Source: Pseudomonas capeferrum (GTDB taxonomy: Bacteria; Pseudomonadota; Gammaproteobacteria; Pseudomonadales; Pseudomonadaceae). From it: 64,000 nt of DNA. Shown in pieces: positions 18,023 to 28,970 of this stretch. A program made the translations under genes and the position numbers. The notes under the pieces were generated by a model. That model made no database searches. It saw only the letters and a program-made list of their open reading frames with translations, and was not told the origin of the DNA. Location: the NCBI RefSeq assembly GCF_013523055.1, contig NZ_JAAMQM010000005.1, positions 124,001-188,000 on the forward strand. Direction: 5' to 3'. Numbering within the stretch: the first letter of the stretch is position 1; each line of letters opens with the position of its first letter.

Positions 18023-18361
18023 GACACTGTCCTGTGAGCGACGCGAAGCAGCACTCTAAACCATCGTTCGGCAGGTTGCCTATACAACCGCGAGGCCACG
18101 TGAGCAGGCCACTTTCGCAAGCCCGACGGGCATGGGTGGAGCCCCAGTCCGGCGCGGCTCGAGACCGCCTGCCCAAACACCCGGATGCCTGCTCTGCACC
18201 CCCACCGTACGGCGTGCTCCGCACGCTGACGAACCAATGTCGTAAACGCGCCATTGCAAGGCGTGCGCAGGCATCTGGGTCCCCCGCGCCAGTCATACCA
18301 TCGCCACAAAGGGTCATTGAACTCTACAGACAAAAAAATGATCGCTGCCGGGAGATACAGA
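18023..18361. promoter_or_regulatory. ltaE/glyA divergent control region
   Basis: 339 bp without a convincing gene. It must hold the promoters of ltaE (minus) and of the glyA-sox operon (plus). In P. aeruginosa the latter is induced by sarcosine through SouR and GbdR. I did not recognise a glycine riboswitch or an operator sequence here. Just upstream of glyA a GGGAG Shine-Dalgarno sequence is present. Confidence 0.4.
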
Positions 18362-19615
<1,254 letters not shown>

Positions 19616-19630
19616 GTGGAGTAGACAGTC

Positions 19631-20881
19631 ATGAAACGCTTTTCAGGCTTCGGCCTTCTCAAACACTCCCTCAGCCATCATGAAAACTGGCAGCGCATGT
19701 GGCGCACGCCGACGCCGAAGAAAGTCTACGACATCGTCATCGTCGGCGGTGGCGGCCATGGCCTGGCCACGGCCTACTACCTGGCCAAGGAACACGGCAT
19801 CACCAACGTGGCCGTGGTCGAGAAGGGCTGGCTGGGGGGTGGCAACACCGCCCGTAACACGACCATCGTGCGCTCCAACTACCTCTGGGACGAATCGGCC
19901 AAGCTGTACGAGCACGCCATGAAGCTGTGGGAAGGGCTGTCCCAGGACATCAACTACAACGTGATGTTCTCCCAGCGTGGCGTCTACAACCTCTGCCACA
20001 CCCTGCAGGACATCCGCGACTCCGAGCGTCGGGTCAACGCCAACCGCCTCAACGGCATCGACGGCGAACTGCTCAACACCGAGCAAGTGGCCGCGGAAGT
20101 TCCGTACCTGGACTGCTCCAAGAACACGCGCTACCCGATCCTGGGAGCCACCGTGCAGCGTCGCGGCGGTGTCGCGCGTCACGATGCCGTGGCCTGGGGC
20201 TATGCTCGTGCAGCCGACGCCCTGGGTGTCGACTTGATCCAGCAGACCGAAGTCATCGGCTTTCGCAAGGAGAATGGCGCGGTCATCGGGGTCGAGACCA
20301 ACAAGGGCTTCATCGGCGCCAAGCGCGTCGGCGTGGTCACGGCCGGTAACTCCGGGCACATGGCCCGCCTGGCCGGCTTCCGCCTGCCACTCGAGTCGCA
20401 TCCGTTGCAGGCTCTGGTTTCCGAGCCGATCAAGCCGATCATCGACAGCGTCATCATGTCCAACGCCGTGCACGGCTACATCAGCCAGTCGGACAAGGGC
20501 GACCTGGTCATCGGTGCCGGTATCGACGGCTTCGTCGGCTACGGCCAGCGCGGTGGCTACCCGATCATCGAGCACACCCTGCAAGCGATCGTCGAGATGT
20601 TCCCGATCCTGTCGCGGGTGCGCATGAACCGTCAGTGGGGCGGCATCGTCGACACCACGCCGGACGCCTGCCCGATCATCTCCAAGACCCCGGTGAAGAA
20701 CATGTTCTTCAACTGCGGCTGGGGTACCGGCGGCTTCAAGGCCACGCCAGGTTCGGGCAACGTCTTTGCCGCCAGCCTGGCCAAGGGCGAAATGCACCCG
20801 CTGGCCGAACCTTTTTCCATCGAGCGCTTCCACCACGGCGCACTCATCGACGAACACGGCGCCGCCGCTGTCGCCCACTAA
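19631..20881 (+). CDS. soxB: Sarcosine oxidase beta subunit
   Basis: A 416-residue flavoprotein. It has the Rossmann dinucleotide motif [20 protein letters not shown] (residues 36-55) and the segment [20 protein letters not shown], whose His is the expected covalent flavin attachment site. It is the catalytic subunit of heterotetrameric sarcosine oxidase, which oxidises sarcosine to glycine and 5,10-methylene-THF. The C-terminal part ([20 protein letters not shown]) contacts the flavin. It is followed at 14 bp by soxD. Confidence 0.96.
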   Translation: MKRFSGFGLLKHSLSHHENWQRMWRTPTPKKVYDIVIVGGGGHGLATAYYLAKEHGITNVAVVEKGWLGGGNTARNTTIVRSNYLWDESAKLYEHAMKLWEGLSQDINYNVMFSQRGVYNLCHTLQDIRDSERRVNANRLNGIDGELLNTEQVAAEVPYLDCSKNTRYPILGATVQRRGGVARHDAVAWGYARAADALGVDLIQQTEVIGFRKENGAVIGVETNKGFIGAKRVGVVTAGNSGHMARLAGFRLPLESHPLQALVSEPIKPIIDSVIMSNAVHGYISQSDKGDLVIGAGIDGFVGYGQRGGYPIIEHTLQAIVEMFPILSRVRMNRQWGGIVDTTPDACPIISKTPVKNMFFNCGWGTGGFKATPGSGNVFAASLAKGEMHPLAEPFSIERFHHGALIDEHGAAAVAH

Positions 20882-20895
20882 CAGGAGAATTCCTC

Positions 20896-21228
20896 ATGTT
20901 GCATATCTTCTGTCCCCATTGCGGCGAGTTGCGCTCCGAAGAAGAGTTCCACTGCGCGGGCCAGGCGCATATCGCCCGGCCGCTGGACCCTGCCTCGTGC
21001 ACCGACCCCGAGTGGGGCGAGTACATTTTCTTCCGTGACAATCCGCGAGGCATCCACCACGAACTGTGGGATCACGTTGCCGGGTGCCGGCAGTACTTCA
21101 ACGCGACCCGCGACACCGTGACCTACGAGATTCTGGAAACCTACAAGATCGGCGAGAAGCCGCAGGTAGCTGCTGGCAAGCAACCGTCCATGCAGTTGAC
21201 CAAAACAGGTCAGGAGGAAAAAGTATGA
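20896..21228 (+). CDS. soxD: Sarcosine oxidase delta subunit
   Basis: A 110-residue subunit with a zinc site formed by FCPHCGE near the N-terminus, HCAG at about residue 19, and a further Cys/His set (HVAGCRQYFNATRD). The ATG at 20896 follows AGGAGAATTCCTC, a strong RBS. The longer reading from 20635 runs inside soxB and was rejected. Its TGA overlaps the soxA ATG. Confidence 0.95.
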   Translation: MLHIFCPHCGELRSEEEFHCAGQAHIARPLDPASCTDPEWGEYIFFRDNPRGIHHELWDHVAGCRQYFNATRDTVTYEILETYKIGEKPQVAAGKQPSMQLTKTGQEEKV

Positions 21229-24200
21229 GCCAGACCTATCGCCTCTCCAGCGGCGGTCGCATCGATCGCAGCAAGGTCCTGAACTTCACCTTCAATGGCA
21301 AGACCTATCAGGGTTACGAGGGTGACAGCCTGGCCGCGGCCCTGCTGGCCAACGGTGTGGACATCGTCGGCCGCAGCTTCAAGTACTCGCGTCCTCGCGG
21401 CATCATCGCCGCCGGTGCCGAGGAGCCCAATGCCATCCTGCAGATCGGCGCCACCGAAGCCACCCAGGTGCCGAACGTGCGCGCCACCCAGCAGGCACTG
21501 TATTCGGGCCTGGTCGCGACCAGCACCAATGGCTGGCCGAACGTCAACAACGACGTGATGGGGATCATCGGCAAGGTCGGCGGCAGCATGATGCCGCCGG
21601 GGTTCTACTACAAGACCTTCATGTACCCCAAGTCCTTCTGGATGACCTACGAGAAGTACATCCGCAAGGCTGCCGGTCTCGGTCGCGCGCCCCTGCAGAA
21701 CGATCCTGATACCTACGACTACATGAACCAGCATTGCGACGTGCTGGTGGTCGGCGCCGGCCCCGCGGGACTGGCCGCGGCCCTGGCCGCCGGTCGCAGC
21801 GGTGCCCGCGTGATCCTCGCCGACGAACAGGAAGAGTTCGGTGGCAGCCTGCTCGACAGCCGCGAAACCCTCGACGGCAAGCCTGCCGCCGATTGGGTCG
21901 CTTCGGTCGTCGCCGAGCTCGAGAGCCTGCCGGAAGTTACCTTGTTGCCGCGGGCCACCGTCAACGGTTACCACGACCACAACTTCCTGACCATCCACGA
22001 GCGGCTGACCGATCACCTCGGCGACCATGCCCCCTTGGGCCAGGTTCGTCAGCGCATCCACCGTGTACGTGCCAAGCGCGTGGTGCTCGCCCCCGGCGCC
22101 CACGAACGCCCGCTGGTCTACGGCAACAACGATGTCCCGGGCAATATGGTCGCCGGCGCCGTCTCGACCTATGTTCGCCGCTATGGCGTGGCACCCGGTC
22201 GCAAGCTGGTGCTGTCGACCAACAACGACCACGCCTATCGCACCGCGCTGGACTGGCATGACGCCGGCCTGCAAGTGATCGCGATCGCCGACGCCCGCCA
22301 CAACCCGCGTGGCTCGCTGGTCGAGGAAGCGCGTGCCAAGGGTATTCGCATTCTGACTTCCAGTGCCGTGCTCGAAAGCCGTGGCACCAAGCACGTCACC
22401 GCCGCCCGTGTCGCTGCGATCGATATTGCCGCGCACAAGGTCAGCAGCCCCGGCGAATGGCTGGAGTGCGACCTGGTGGCGACCTCCGGTGGCTACAGCC
22501 CGGTCGTGCACCTGGCTTCGCACCTGGGCGGCCGGCCTGTGTGGCGTGAAGACATCCTCGGCTTCGTGCCTGGCGATGCTCCGCAGAAGCGTGTCTGCGT
22601 CGGTGGGATCAACGGTGTGTACCCGTTGGGTGACGCCCTGGCCGATGGTTTCGAAGGCGGCGTGCGCGCGGCCAGCGAGGCCGGGTTCAAGGCCACCACC
22701 GGCACCTTGCCGAAAACCGTGGCACGCAAGGAGGAGGCCACCGTGGCGCTGTTCCAGGTGCCGCATGACAAATCCACCAACCGTGCGCCGAAACAGTTCG
22801 TCGATCAGCAGAACGACGTCACCGCCGCCGGTATCGAACTGGCCACCCGCGAAGGTTTCGAGTCGGTCGAGCACGTCAAGCGCTATACCGCGCTGGGCTT
22901 CGGGACCGACCAGGGCAAGCTGGGCAACATCAACGGCCTGGCCATCGCCGCTCGCTCGATGGGCATCACCATCCCCCAGATGGGCACCACCATGTTCCGC
23001 CCTAACTACACGCCGATCACCTTCGGTGCGGTCGCCGGGCGGCATTGCGGTCACCTGTTCGAGCCTGTGCGCTTTACCGCTCTGCATGCCTGGCACGTGA
23101 AGAAGGGCGCCGAGTTCGAAGATGTCGGCCAGTGGAAGCGTCCGTGGTACTTCCCCAAAGCCGGCGAAGACATCCACGCCGCCGTGGCCCGCGAGTGCAA
23201 GGCGGTGCGTGACAGCGTCGGCCTGCTCGATGCCTCGACCCTGGGCAAGATCGATATCCAGGGCCCGGATGCGCGCGAGTTCCTCAACCGCGTCTACACC
23301 AACGCCTGGACCAAGCTCGACGTGGGCAAGGCTCGCTATGGCCTGATGTGCAAGGAAGACGGCATGGTCTTCGACGACGGCGTGACCGCCTGCGTCGGCG
23401 ACAACCACTTCATCATGACCACCACCACCGGCGGCGCGGCGCGCGTCCTGCAGTGGCTGGAGCTGTACCACCAGACCGAATGGCCCGACATGAAGGTGTT
23501 CTTCACCTCGGTCACCGACCATTGGGCCACCCTGACCCTGTCCGGCCCGAACAGCCGCAAGCTGCTCAGCGAAGTCACCGACATCGACCTGGACAAGGAC
23601 GCCTTCCCGTTCATGACCTGGAAGGAAGGGCTGGTGGCCGGCGTGCCGGCGCGGGTGTTCCGTATCTCGTTCACCGGCGAGCTGTCCTACGAGGTCAACA
23701 TCCAGGCCAACTACGGCATGGGTGTGCTGGAGAAGATCGTCGAGGCGGGCAAGCAATACAACCTGACTCCGTATGGCACCGAGACCATGCACGTGCTGCG
23801 TGCCGAGAAGGGCTTCATCATCGTCGGCCAGGATACCGACGGCTCGATGACCCCGGACGACCTCAACATGAGCTGGTGCGTCGGCCGCAACAAGCCGTTC
23901 TCCTGGATCGGCCTGCGCGGCATGAACCGCGAGGACTGCGTGCGCGAGAACCGCAAGCAGCTGGTCGGCCTCAAGCCTGTCGATCCGACCAAGTGGCTGC
24001 CCGAAGGCGCCCAGCTGGTCTTCGATCCGAAGCAGCCGATCCCGATGGACATGGTCGGTCACGTGACCTCCAGCTACGCCGCCAACTCGCTGGGCTATTC
24101 CTTCGCGATGGGTGTGGTCAAAGGCGGCCTCAAGCGCATGGGCGAGCGTGTCTACTCGCCTCAGGTGGATGGCAGTGTGATCGAGGCAGAGATCGTTTCT

Positions 24201-24242
24201 GCCGTGTTCTTCGATCCGAAGGGTGAGCGGCAGAACGTTTAA
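21225..24242 (+). CDS. soxA: Sarcosine oxidase alpha subunit
   Basis: A 1005-residue subunit. An N-terminal 2Fe-2S-like fold without cluster cysteines (FNGKTYQGYEGDSLAAALLA) comes first. Next is an NAD-binding domain (DVLVVGAGPAGLAAALAAGR), then a C-terminal GcvT-like folate domain (VGLLDASTLGKIDIQGPDAR; RISFTGELSYEVNIQANYG). The folate domain transfers the sarcosine-derived C1 unit to THF. The start overlaps the soxD stop (ATGA) and AGGAGG precedes it. Confidence 0.96.
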   Translation: MSQTYRLSSGGRIDRSKVLNFTFNGKTYQGYEGDSLAAALLANGVDIVGRSFKYSRPRGIIAAGAEEPNAILQIGATEATQVPNVRATQQALYSGLVATSTNGWPNVNNDVMGIIGKVGGSMMPPGFYYKTFMYPKSFWMTYEKYIRKAAGLGRAPLQNDPDTYDYMNQHCDVLVVGAGPAGLAAALAAGRSGARVILADEQEEFGGSLLDSRETLDGKPAADWVASVVAELESLPEVTLLPRATVNGYHDHNFLTIHERLTDHLGDHAPLGQVRQRIHRVRAKRVVLAPGAHERPLVYGNNDVPGNMVAGAVSTYVRRYGVAPGRKLVLSTNNDHAYRTALDWHDAGLQVIAIADARHNPRGSLVEEARAKGIRILTSSAVLESRGTKHVTAARVAAIDIAAHKVSSPGEWLECDLVATSGGYSPVVHLASHLGGRPVWREDILGFVPGDAPQKRVCVGGINGVYPLGDALADGFEGGVRAASEAGFKATTGTLPKTVARKEEATVALFQVPHDKSTNRAPKQFVDQQNDVTAAGIELATREGFESVEHVKRYTALGFGTDQGKLGNINGLAIAARSMGITIPQMGTTMFRPNYTPITFGAVAGRHCGHLFEPVRFTALHAWHVKKGAEFEDVGQWKRPWYFPKAGEDIHAAVARECKAVRDSVGLLDASTLGKIDIQGPDAREFLNRVYTNAWTKLDVGKARYGLMCKEDGMVFDDGVTACVGDNHFIMTTTTGGAARVLQWLELYHQTEWPDMKVFFTSVTDHWATLTLSGPNSRKLLSEVTDIDLDKDAFPFMTWKEGLVAGVPARVFRISFTGELSYEVNIQANYGMGVLEKIVEAGKQYNLTPYGTETMHVLRAEKGFIIVGQDTDGSMTPDDLNMSWCVGRNKPFSWIGLRGMNREDCVRENRKQLVGLKPVDPTKWLPEGAQLVFDPKQPIPMDMVGHVTSSYAANSLGYSFAMGVVKGGLKRMGERVYSPQVDGSVIEAEIVSAVFFDPKGERQNV

Positions 24243-24274
24243 GACCCTCCGACAGGTCTGCCTGGAATGCAAAC

Positions 24275-24367
24275 CCTGTGGGAGCGGCAGTTCGCCGCTG
24301 CGACTTGTCCCGCGAACGCGATGGTGGCTTCACCGCCCTCTTCGCGGGACAAGCCCGCTCCCACAGG
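24275..24367. repeat. REP pair between soxA and soxG
   Basis: A REP element starting CTGTGGGAGCGG at 24276 faces its inverse (GGACAAGCCCGCTCCCACAG) ending near 24367. The left copy is interrupted by about 16 bases (CAGTTCGCCGCTGCGA). The pair sits within the sox operon and may uncouple soxG expression from soxBDA. Confidence 0.85.
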
Positions 24368-24439
24368 ACCGCAGTTGGCATCCGGGCATTGCATCTGACC
24401 TCTGGTCTTACCGACAACAGAATTCAAGGCAGGTAACAA

Positions 24440-25072
24440 ATGAGCGTTATCAACGTCTATCAGCAGAACCCCAGCGCCGACGTCAAGGCCGAGTCGCCGC
24501 TGCACCATGCCGACCTGGCAAGCCTGATCGGCAAAGGTCGCCAGAACGCCGGGGTCACCCTGCGCGAGAAGAAATTCCTCGGTCACCTCACCCTGCGCGG
24601 CGACGGCCATGATCCGGCATTCGCCAGCGGCGTACACAAGGCCCTGGGCCTGGAGCTGCCGGTTGCCCTGACCGTGGTTGCCCGTGGCGATACCTCGCTG
24701 CAATGGATCGGCCCGGACGAGTACCTGCTGATCGTCCCCGGTGGTCAGGAGCTCGAGGTCGAGCAGAAACTGCGCGCTGCCCTGGAGGGGCAGCATATCC
24801 AGGTGGTCAACATGAGCGGCGGCCAGACCCTGCTCGAGCTGCGCGGCCCCAAGGTCCGCGAAGTGCTGATGAAGTCCACCAGCTATGACGTGCATCCGAA
24901 CAACTTCCCGGTCGGCAAGGCGGTCGGTACCGTGTTCGCCAAGTCGCAGCTGGTGATCCGCCGCACGTCCGAAGACACCTGGGAGCTGGTCATCCGCCGC
25001 AGCTTCTCCGATTACTGGTGGCTGTGGTTGCAGGACGCCTCGGCCGAATACGGCCTGAGCATCGAAGCCTAG
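24440..25072 (+). CDS. soxG: Sarcosine oxidase gamma subunit
   Basis: A 210-residue subunit with a GcvT-like fold: ASLIGKGRQNAGVTLREKKF, then WIGPDEYLLIVPGGQE and the C-terminal VIRRSFSDYWWLWLQDA. It completes the alpha-beta-gamma-delta sarcosine oxidase. It is separated from soxA by about 200 bp with a REP pair, unlike the tight overlaps earlier in the operon. It ends 10 bp before purU. Confidence 0.95.
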   Translation: MSVINVYQQNPSADVKAESPLHHADLASLIGKGRQNAGVTLREKKFLGHLTLRGDGHDPAFASGVHKALGLELPVALTVVARGDTSLQWIGPDEYLLIVPGGQELEVEQKLRAALEGQHIQVVNMSGGQTLLELRGPKVREVLMKSTSYDVHPNNFPVGKAVGTVFAKSQLVIRRTSEDTWELVIRRSFSDYWWLWLQDASAEYGLSIEA

Positions 25073-25082
25073 GAGAAACGCC

Positions 25083-25940
25083 ATGAGCCGAGCACCGGAC
25101 ACCTGGATCCTTACCGCCGATTGTCCGAGTTTGCTCGGCAGCGTCGACGTGCTGACACGCTTTCTCTTCGAGCAGCAGTGTTATGTCACGGAGCACCATT
25201 CCTTCGATGACCGGTTGTCCGGTCGCTTCTTCATCCGCATCGAATTCCGCCAGCCGCAGGATTTCGATGAGCAAGGGTTCCGCCAGGCGCTGCAGGAGCG
25301 TAGCGAGACCTTCGGCATGGCCTTCGAGCTGACCGCGCCGAATCACCGTCCCAAGGTGGTGATCATGGTGTCCAAGGCCGACCATTGCCTCAACGACCTG
25401 CTCTACCGGCAGCGGATCGGGCAGTTGGGCATGGACGTGGTGGCGGTGATTTCCAATCACCCCGATCTGGAGCCGCTTGCGCACTGGCACAATATTCCCT
25501 ATCACCATTTCTCCCTCGATCCCAAGGACAAGCCGTCCCAGGAGCGCAAGGTCCTTCAGGTCATCGAGGAGACCGGCGCCGAGCTGGTGATCCTTGCCCG
25601 CTACATGCAAGTGTTGTCGCCCGAGCTGTGTCGCCGTCTGGATGGCTGGGCGATCAATATCCATCACTCGCTGCTGCCAGGCTTCAAGGGTGCCAAGCCC
25701 TATCACCAGGCCTACAACAAGGGCGTGAAGCTGGTGGGTGCCACCGCGCACTACATCAACAACGACCTGGACGAAGGGCCGATCATCGCCCAGGGCGTGG
25801 AAGTGGTCGATCACAGCGATTATCCCGAAGACCTGATCGCCAAGGGACGAGACATCGAGTGCCTGACCCTGGCGCGGGCGGTGGGGTATCACATCGAGCG
25901 GCGGGTGTTTCTCAACGCCAACCGGACCGTGGTGCTCTGA
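25083..25940 (+). CDS. purU: Formyltetrahydrofolate deformylase
   Basis: A 285-residue enzyme. An N-terminal ACT domain (WILTADCPSLLGSVDVLTRF) is followed by a formyltransferase-type domain with INIHHSLLPGFKGAKPYHQA and the catalytic Asp region NNDLDEGPIIAQG. It hydrolyses 10-formyl-THF to formate and THF, recycling folate loaded by sarcosine oxidation. It lies 10 bp after soxG, as expected for the sox-linked purU2. Confidence 0.95.
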   Translation: MSRAPDTWILTADCPSLLGSVDVLTRFLFEQQCYVTEHHSFDDRLSGRFFIRIEFRQPQDFDEQGFRQALQERSETFGMAFELTAPNHRPKVVIMVSKADHCLNDLLYRQRIGQLGMDVVAVISNHPDLEPLAHWHNIPYHHFSLDPKDKPSQERKVLQVIEETGAELVILARYMQVLSPELCRRLDGWAINIHHSLLPGFKGAKPYHQAYNKGVKLVGATAHYINNDLDEGPIIAQGVEVVDHSDYPEDLIAKGRDIECLTLARAVGYHIERRVFLNANRTVVL

Positions 25941-25962
25941 CCAGCGGGGCTGCCTTGCAACC

Positions 25963-26050
25963 CATTCGTGGGCAAGCCCGCTCCCACAGGTAAGGTGACA
26001 TTCTCCAGAATTGTCGCGGCACCTGTGGGAGCGGGCTTGCCCGCGAATGG
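25963..26050. repeat. REP inverted pair between purU and fdhA
   Basis: CATTCGTGGGCAAGCCCGCT at 25963 and CCTGTGGGAGCGGGCTTGCC at 26022 form two facing REP hairpins about 30 bp apart. They lie in the 297-bp purU-fdhA gap, so fdhA may have its own promoter or be read through this structure. Confidence 0.9.
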
Positions 26051-26237
26051 GTCACAAGGCAGCCTCGTGCGGCAACCGCGAACAGCCTGCCGCAATGCGG
26101 CACGCCACTGTCGTAATCAGTCTGCGTCCTGGCCTGCGACAAGGCCACAATTCACAGCATTCCAGTACCAAATGCCGCCCATGGATGGCGGCGCTTCAAC
26201 CACCGCTGCATAACTACAAATCAAGCGAGGTAAGAGC

Positions 26238-27437
26238 ATGTCTGGCAATCGTGGAGTGGTGTATCTCGGCGCTGGCAAGGTCGAGGTGCAGAAGATCGAC
26301 TATCCGAAGATGCAGGATCCTCGCGGCAAGAAGATCGAGCATGGCGTGATCCTCAAGGTGGTCTCGACCAACATCTGCGGTTCGGACCAGCACATGGTCC
26401 GGGGCCGCACTACCGCCCAGGTCGGTCTGGTCCTGGGGCACGAGATCACCGGTGAGATCATCGAGAAGGGGCGCGACGTCGAGCACCTGCAGATCGGCGA
26501 CCTGGTGTCGGTGCCGTTCAACGTCGCCTGCGGTCGTTGCCGCTCCTGCAAGGAACAGCACACCGGCGTCTGCCTGACCGTCAACCCGGCGCGGCCGGGC
26601 GGCGCCTACGGCTACGTCGACATGGGTGACTGGACTGGTGGCCAGGCCGAGTACGTACTGGTGCCGTATGCCGACTTCAACCTGCTCAAGCTGCCCGATC
26701 GCGACAAGGCGATGGAAAAGATCCGCGATCTCACCTGCCTCTCCGACATTCTGCCGACCGGCTACCACGGCGCCGTCACCGCGGGCGTCGGGCCAGGCAG
26801 CACCGTGTATGTCGCGGGTGCCGGCCCGGTCGGTCTGGCCGCCGCCGCTTCCGCCCGCCTGCTGGGCGCCGCCGTGGTGATCGTCGGCGATCTGAACCCC
26901 GCGCGACTGGCGCATGCCAAGGCCCAAGGGTTCGAAGTGGTCGACCTGTCCAAGGACACTCCGCTGCATGAGCAGATCGCCGACCTGCTGGGCGAGCCGG
27001 AAGTGGATTGTGCCGTCGACGCCGTAGGCTTCGAGGCTCGCGGCCATGGCCACGAAGGTGCCAAGCACGAAGCACCGGCAACGGTGCTCAACTCGCTGAT
27101 GCAGGTGACCCGTGTGGCCGGCAAGATCGGCATCCCCGGCCTGTACGTGACCGAAGACCCGGGTGCTGTCGATGCCGCCGCGAAGATAGGCGCGTTGAGC
27201 ATCCGCTTCGGCCTGGGCTGGGCGAAGTCGCACAGCTTCCATACCGGCCAGACGCCGACCATGAAATACAACCGCCAGCTGATGCAGGCGATCATGTGGG
27301 ATCGGATCAATATCGCCGAAATCGTAGGCGTGCAGGTGATCAGCCTGGATCAGGCGCCGGAAGGATATGGCGAGTTCGATGCCGGGGTGCCGAAGAAGTT
27401 TGTGATCGATCCGCATAAGACGTTCAGTGCGGCGTAA
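26238..27437 (+). CDS. fdhA: Glutathione-independent formaldehyde dehydrogenase
   Basis: A 399-residue zinc alcohol dehydrogenase-type enzyme. Catalytic zinc ligands are in STNICGSDQHMVRG and GHEITGEIIEKG. The structural zinc cysteines are in CGRCRSCKEQHTGVC. The NAD fold motif reads VYVAGAGPVGLAAAASARLL. It oxidises formaldehyde, released by GbcAB and DgcAB, to formate without glutathione. GAGGTAAGAGC precedes the ATG. It is the last gene of the sox cluster, followed by a clear terminator. Confidence 0.96.
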   Translation: MSGNRGVVYLGAGKVEVQKIDYPKMQDPRGKKIEHGVILKVVSTNICGSDQHMVRGRTTAQVGLVLGHEITGEIIEKGRDVEHLQIGDLVSVPFNVACGRCRSCKEQHTGVCLTVNPARPGGAYGYVDMGDWTGGQAEYVLVPYADFNLLKLPDRDKAMEKIRDLTCLSDILPTGYHGAVTAGVGPGSTVYVAGAGPVGLAAAASARLLGAAVVIVGDLNPARLAHAKAQGFEVVDLSKDTPLHEQIADLLGEPEVDCAVDAVGFEARGHGHEGAKHEAPATVLNSLMQVTRVAGKIGIPGLYVTEDPGAVDAAAKIGALSIRFGLGWAKSHSFHTGQTPTMKYNRQLMQAIMWDRINIAEIVGVQVISLDQAPEGYGEFDAGVPKKFVIDPHKTFSAA

Positions 27438-27450
27438 GCTTTTCTGAAGA

Positions 27451-27475
27451 AGCCCCTTTTTTGAGGGGCTTTTTC
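27451..27475 (+). terminator. Rho-independent terminator after fdhA
   Basis: Inverted repeat AAGCCCC...GGGGCTT with a T-rich loop, followed by a run of Ts, 14 bp after the fdhA stop. Confidence 0.9.
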
Positions 27476-27695
27476 GTGAGCCCTGTAGGTTGGATTAGCG
27501 CCTCGATGGTACAGGCTTAAATACCTGGCATTTGCGGTAGTACACCCCTTGGATGGACGACGACGTTTCAACTCGCTACGCAATTGGTCGCGTCATGCAA
27601 GTCCCAATACTCCATAAAACCCGGCATCCGTTTGAGTGGACAAAAGCCGCGTGTGATTAGCGGTTATGAGAGTGGAAAAGTCAGCTGTTTTAACT

Positions 27696-28676
27696 TCAAT
27701 CCCCCATGAGGCTATCCCCACTGCCACGGCGCACCTGACTGACACGGTCCAGTCTTAGCAATCTCAAAATATTTGCAGGGCCGCCAAGTTGTTGTATGCG
27801 GCTTATGTCATTTAGAAACTCTGGCCGGTCCAGATCTAGGCTTTGGCTAAAAATTTTAGGTACCCCAGGAAGCACGCCAGCTCTCGCGGCACCCATAGTC
27901 GCTCCGTTTTCAGCTACCTTCATTATGTATCGATCCAGCATCGGTCTTACGTAATTTTCGATTGTTGATGAAGCATTGGCGAATGCGATGGCGTCTTGGT
28001 GCGGGAGGTTGCTTATGATTGATTCAAAAATATCAGGCTCGCCAATTTTTTCGAAGTAGTCTGGGCGGGTCGGTGGAGGAGAATAGCGGGGCGACTCCGG
28101 TTTCAAAGCACTGGCGTGTGAAGTGGTACGTTTGAGGTTAGAAGGCTTAAATCTATGTGGAAGCGCTACCGCCGAATTCTTGCTCACGCTCAGCGTTTGA
28201 CCGTTTTTCAGATGTACGAAGGCATGGCCAGTTGGGTCAATGTTGTTAATTGGGTCGCCTGTGCAGTATGCATAACCATTGATGCCGCCCGCTCCAAAAG
28301 GGCTGAGGCTGTCTGGTGATTGAAAACGCATGAGACCGGGATCATAGGTACGATACCCCAGGCCAAGTTGGTAGGTGCCCATGAATGGGTCGAAGAGCTC
28401 TCCGTTGAAACCGGGGGTCGAGTTTATCGAAGGTAATTTCGAATCATGTCCATAGGCCGAGTATGTGTGCGATTCTTCAACATCTTCGGCCTGTACCTGC
28501 AGCGCCGAGCCCTTGTCGTCGGTTGACAGCAGACCTGTCTTTCGTTCGACGCCAGTGTGCTGTTCGGCGAGGAGCATGTGAGGAGTACGCAGTAGGGTGC
28601 GGGTGTGTATGCCTTGTTTGACGGTGACGAGTTTGTCGCCCTGATAGAAATATAGGTTACTGTTTTCAGGCTTCAT
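27696..28676 (-). CDS. Short orphan RHS-core protein with F-box-like C-terminal domain
   Basis: About 326 residues. The N-terminus (KPENSNLYFYQGDKLVTVKQ) and middle (GLGYRTYDPGLMRFQSPDSL; SPFGAGGINGYAYCTGDPIN; IDPTGHAF) are the terminal RHS core. After a Pro/Ser-rich linker (about residues 200-220) comes GEPDIFESIISNLPHQDAIA followed by FANASSTIENYVRPML. Its spacing of Pro, Leu-Pro, Asp and Ser matches an F-box helix bundle. F-box domains are eukaryotic Skp1-binding modules, seen in bacterial effectors. The start at 28676 was chosen; ORF sequence extends to 28775. The gene is AT-richer than the core genes nearby and faces away from the next RHS gene. Confidence 0.68.
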   Translation of the reverse strand: MKPENSNLYFYQGDKLVTVKQGIHTRTLLRTPHMLLAEQHTGVERKTGLLSTDDKGSALQVQAEDVEESHTYSAYGHDSKLPSINSTPGFNGELFDPFMGTYQLGLGYRTYDPGLMRFQSPDSLSPFGAGGINGYAYCTGDPINNIDPTGHAFVHLKNGQTLSVSKNSAVALPHRFKPSNLKRTTSHASALKPESPRYSPPPTRPDYFEKIGEPDIFESIISNLPHQDAIAFANASSTIENYVRPMLDRYIMKVAENGATMGAARAGVLPGVPKIFSQSLDLDRPEFLNDISRIQQLGGPANILRLLRLDRVSQVRRGSGDSLMGD

Positions 28677-28970
28677 CGCTTCTATTTCCCCGTTCGAAAA
28701 TAGCAAAATCTGAAAAGCAGTATCTCCGATGCGACCGAGCTTACAACTGGTAGAAATGACAGATGCACCTACCAATGAACCCTTCTACCTTAAAAAGCAG
28801 AATGACGGACACAGCCGAAGCGATACCCGTATTTGGGGAATTCGGAGAGCGTCAGTGTCGACCACATCTTAGGCTTCGAAGCGCGAGGCCTAGCATTTTT
28901 GCTAGTAGGCAGTATTGGCAATTTCGTAGACAGTGGACATTTAAGTCACTGTTAAATCAAGGAGCTTTCG

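Noticed and set aside
18023-18361. Glycine riboswitch upstream of glyA
   Set aside because: I could not find the paired aptamer layout or conserved G-rich segments, and the operon is known to be sarcosine-induced by protein regulators.
21210-24272. 1020-codon minus-strand frame opposite soxA
   Set aside because: Antisense shadow of SoxA, which has clear domain motifs on plus.
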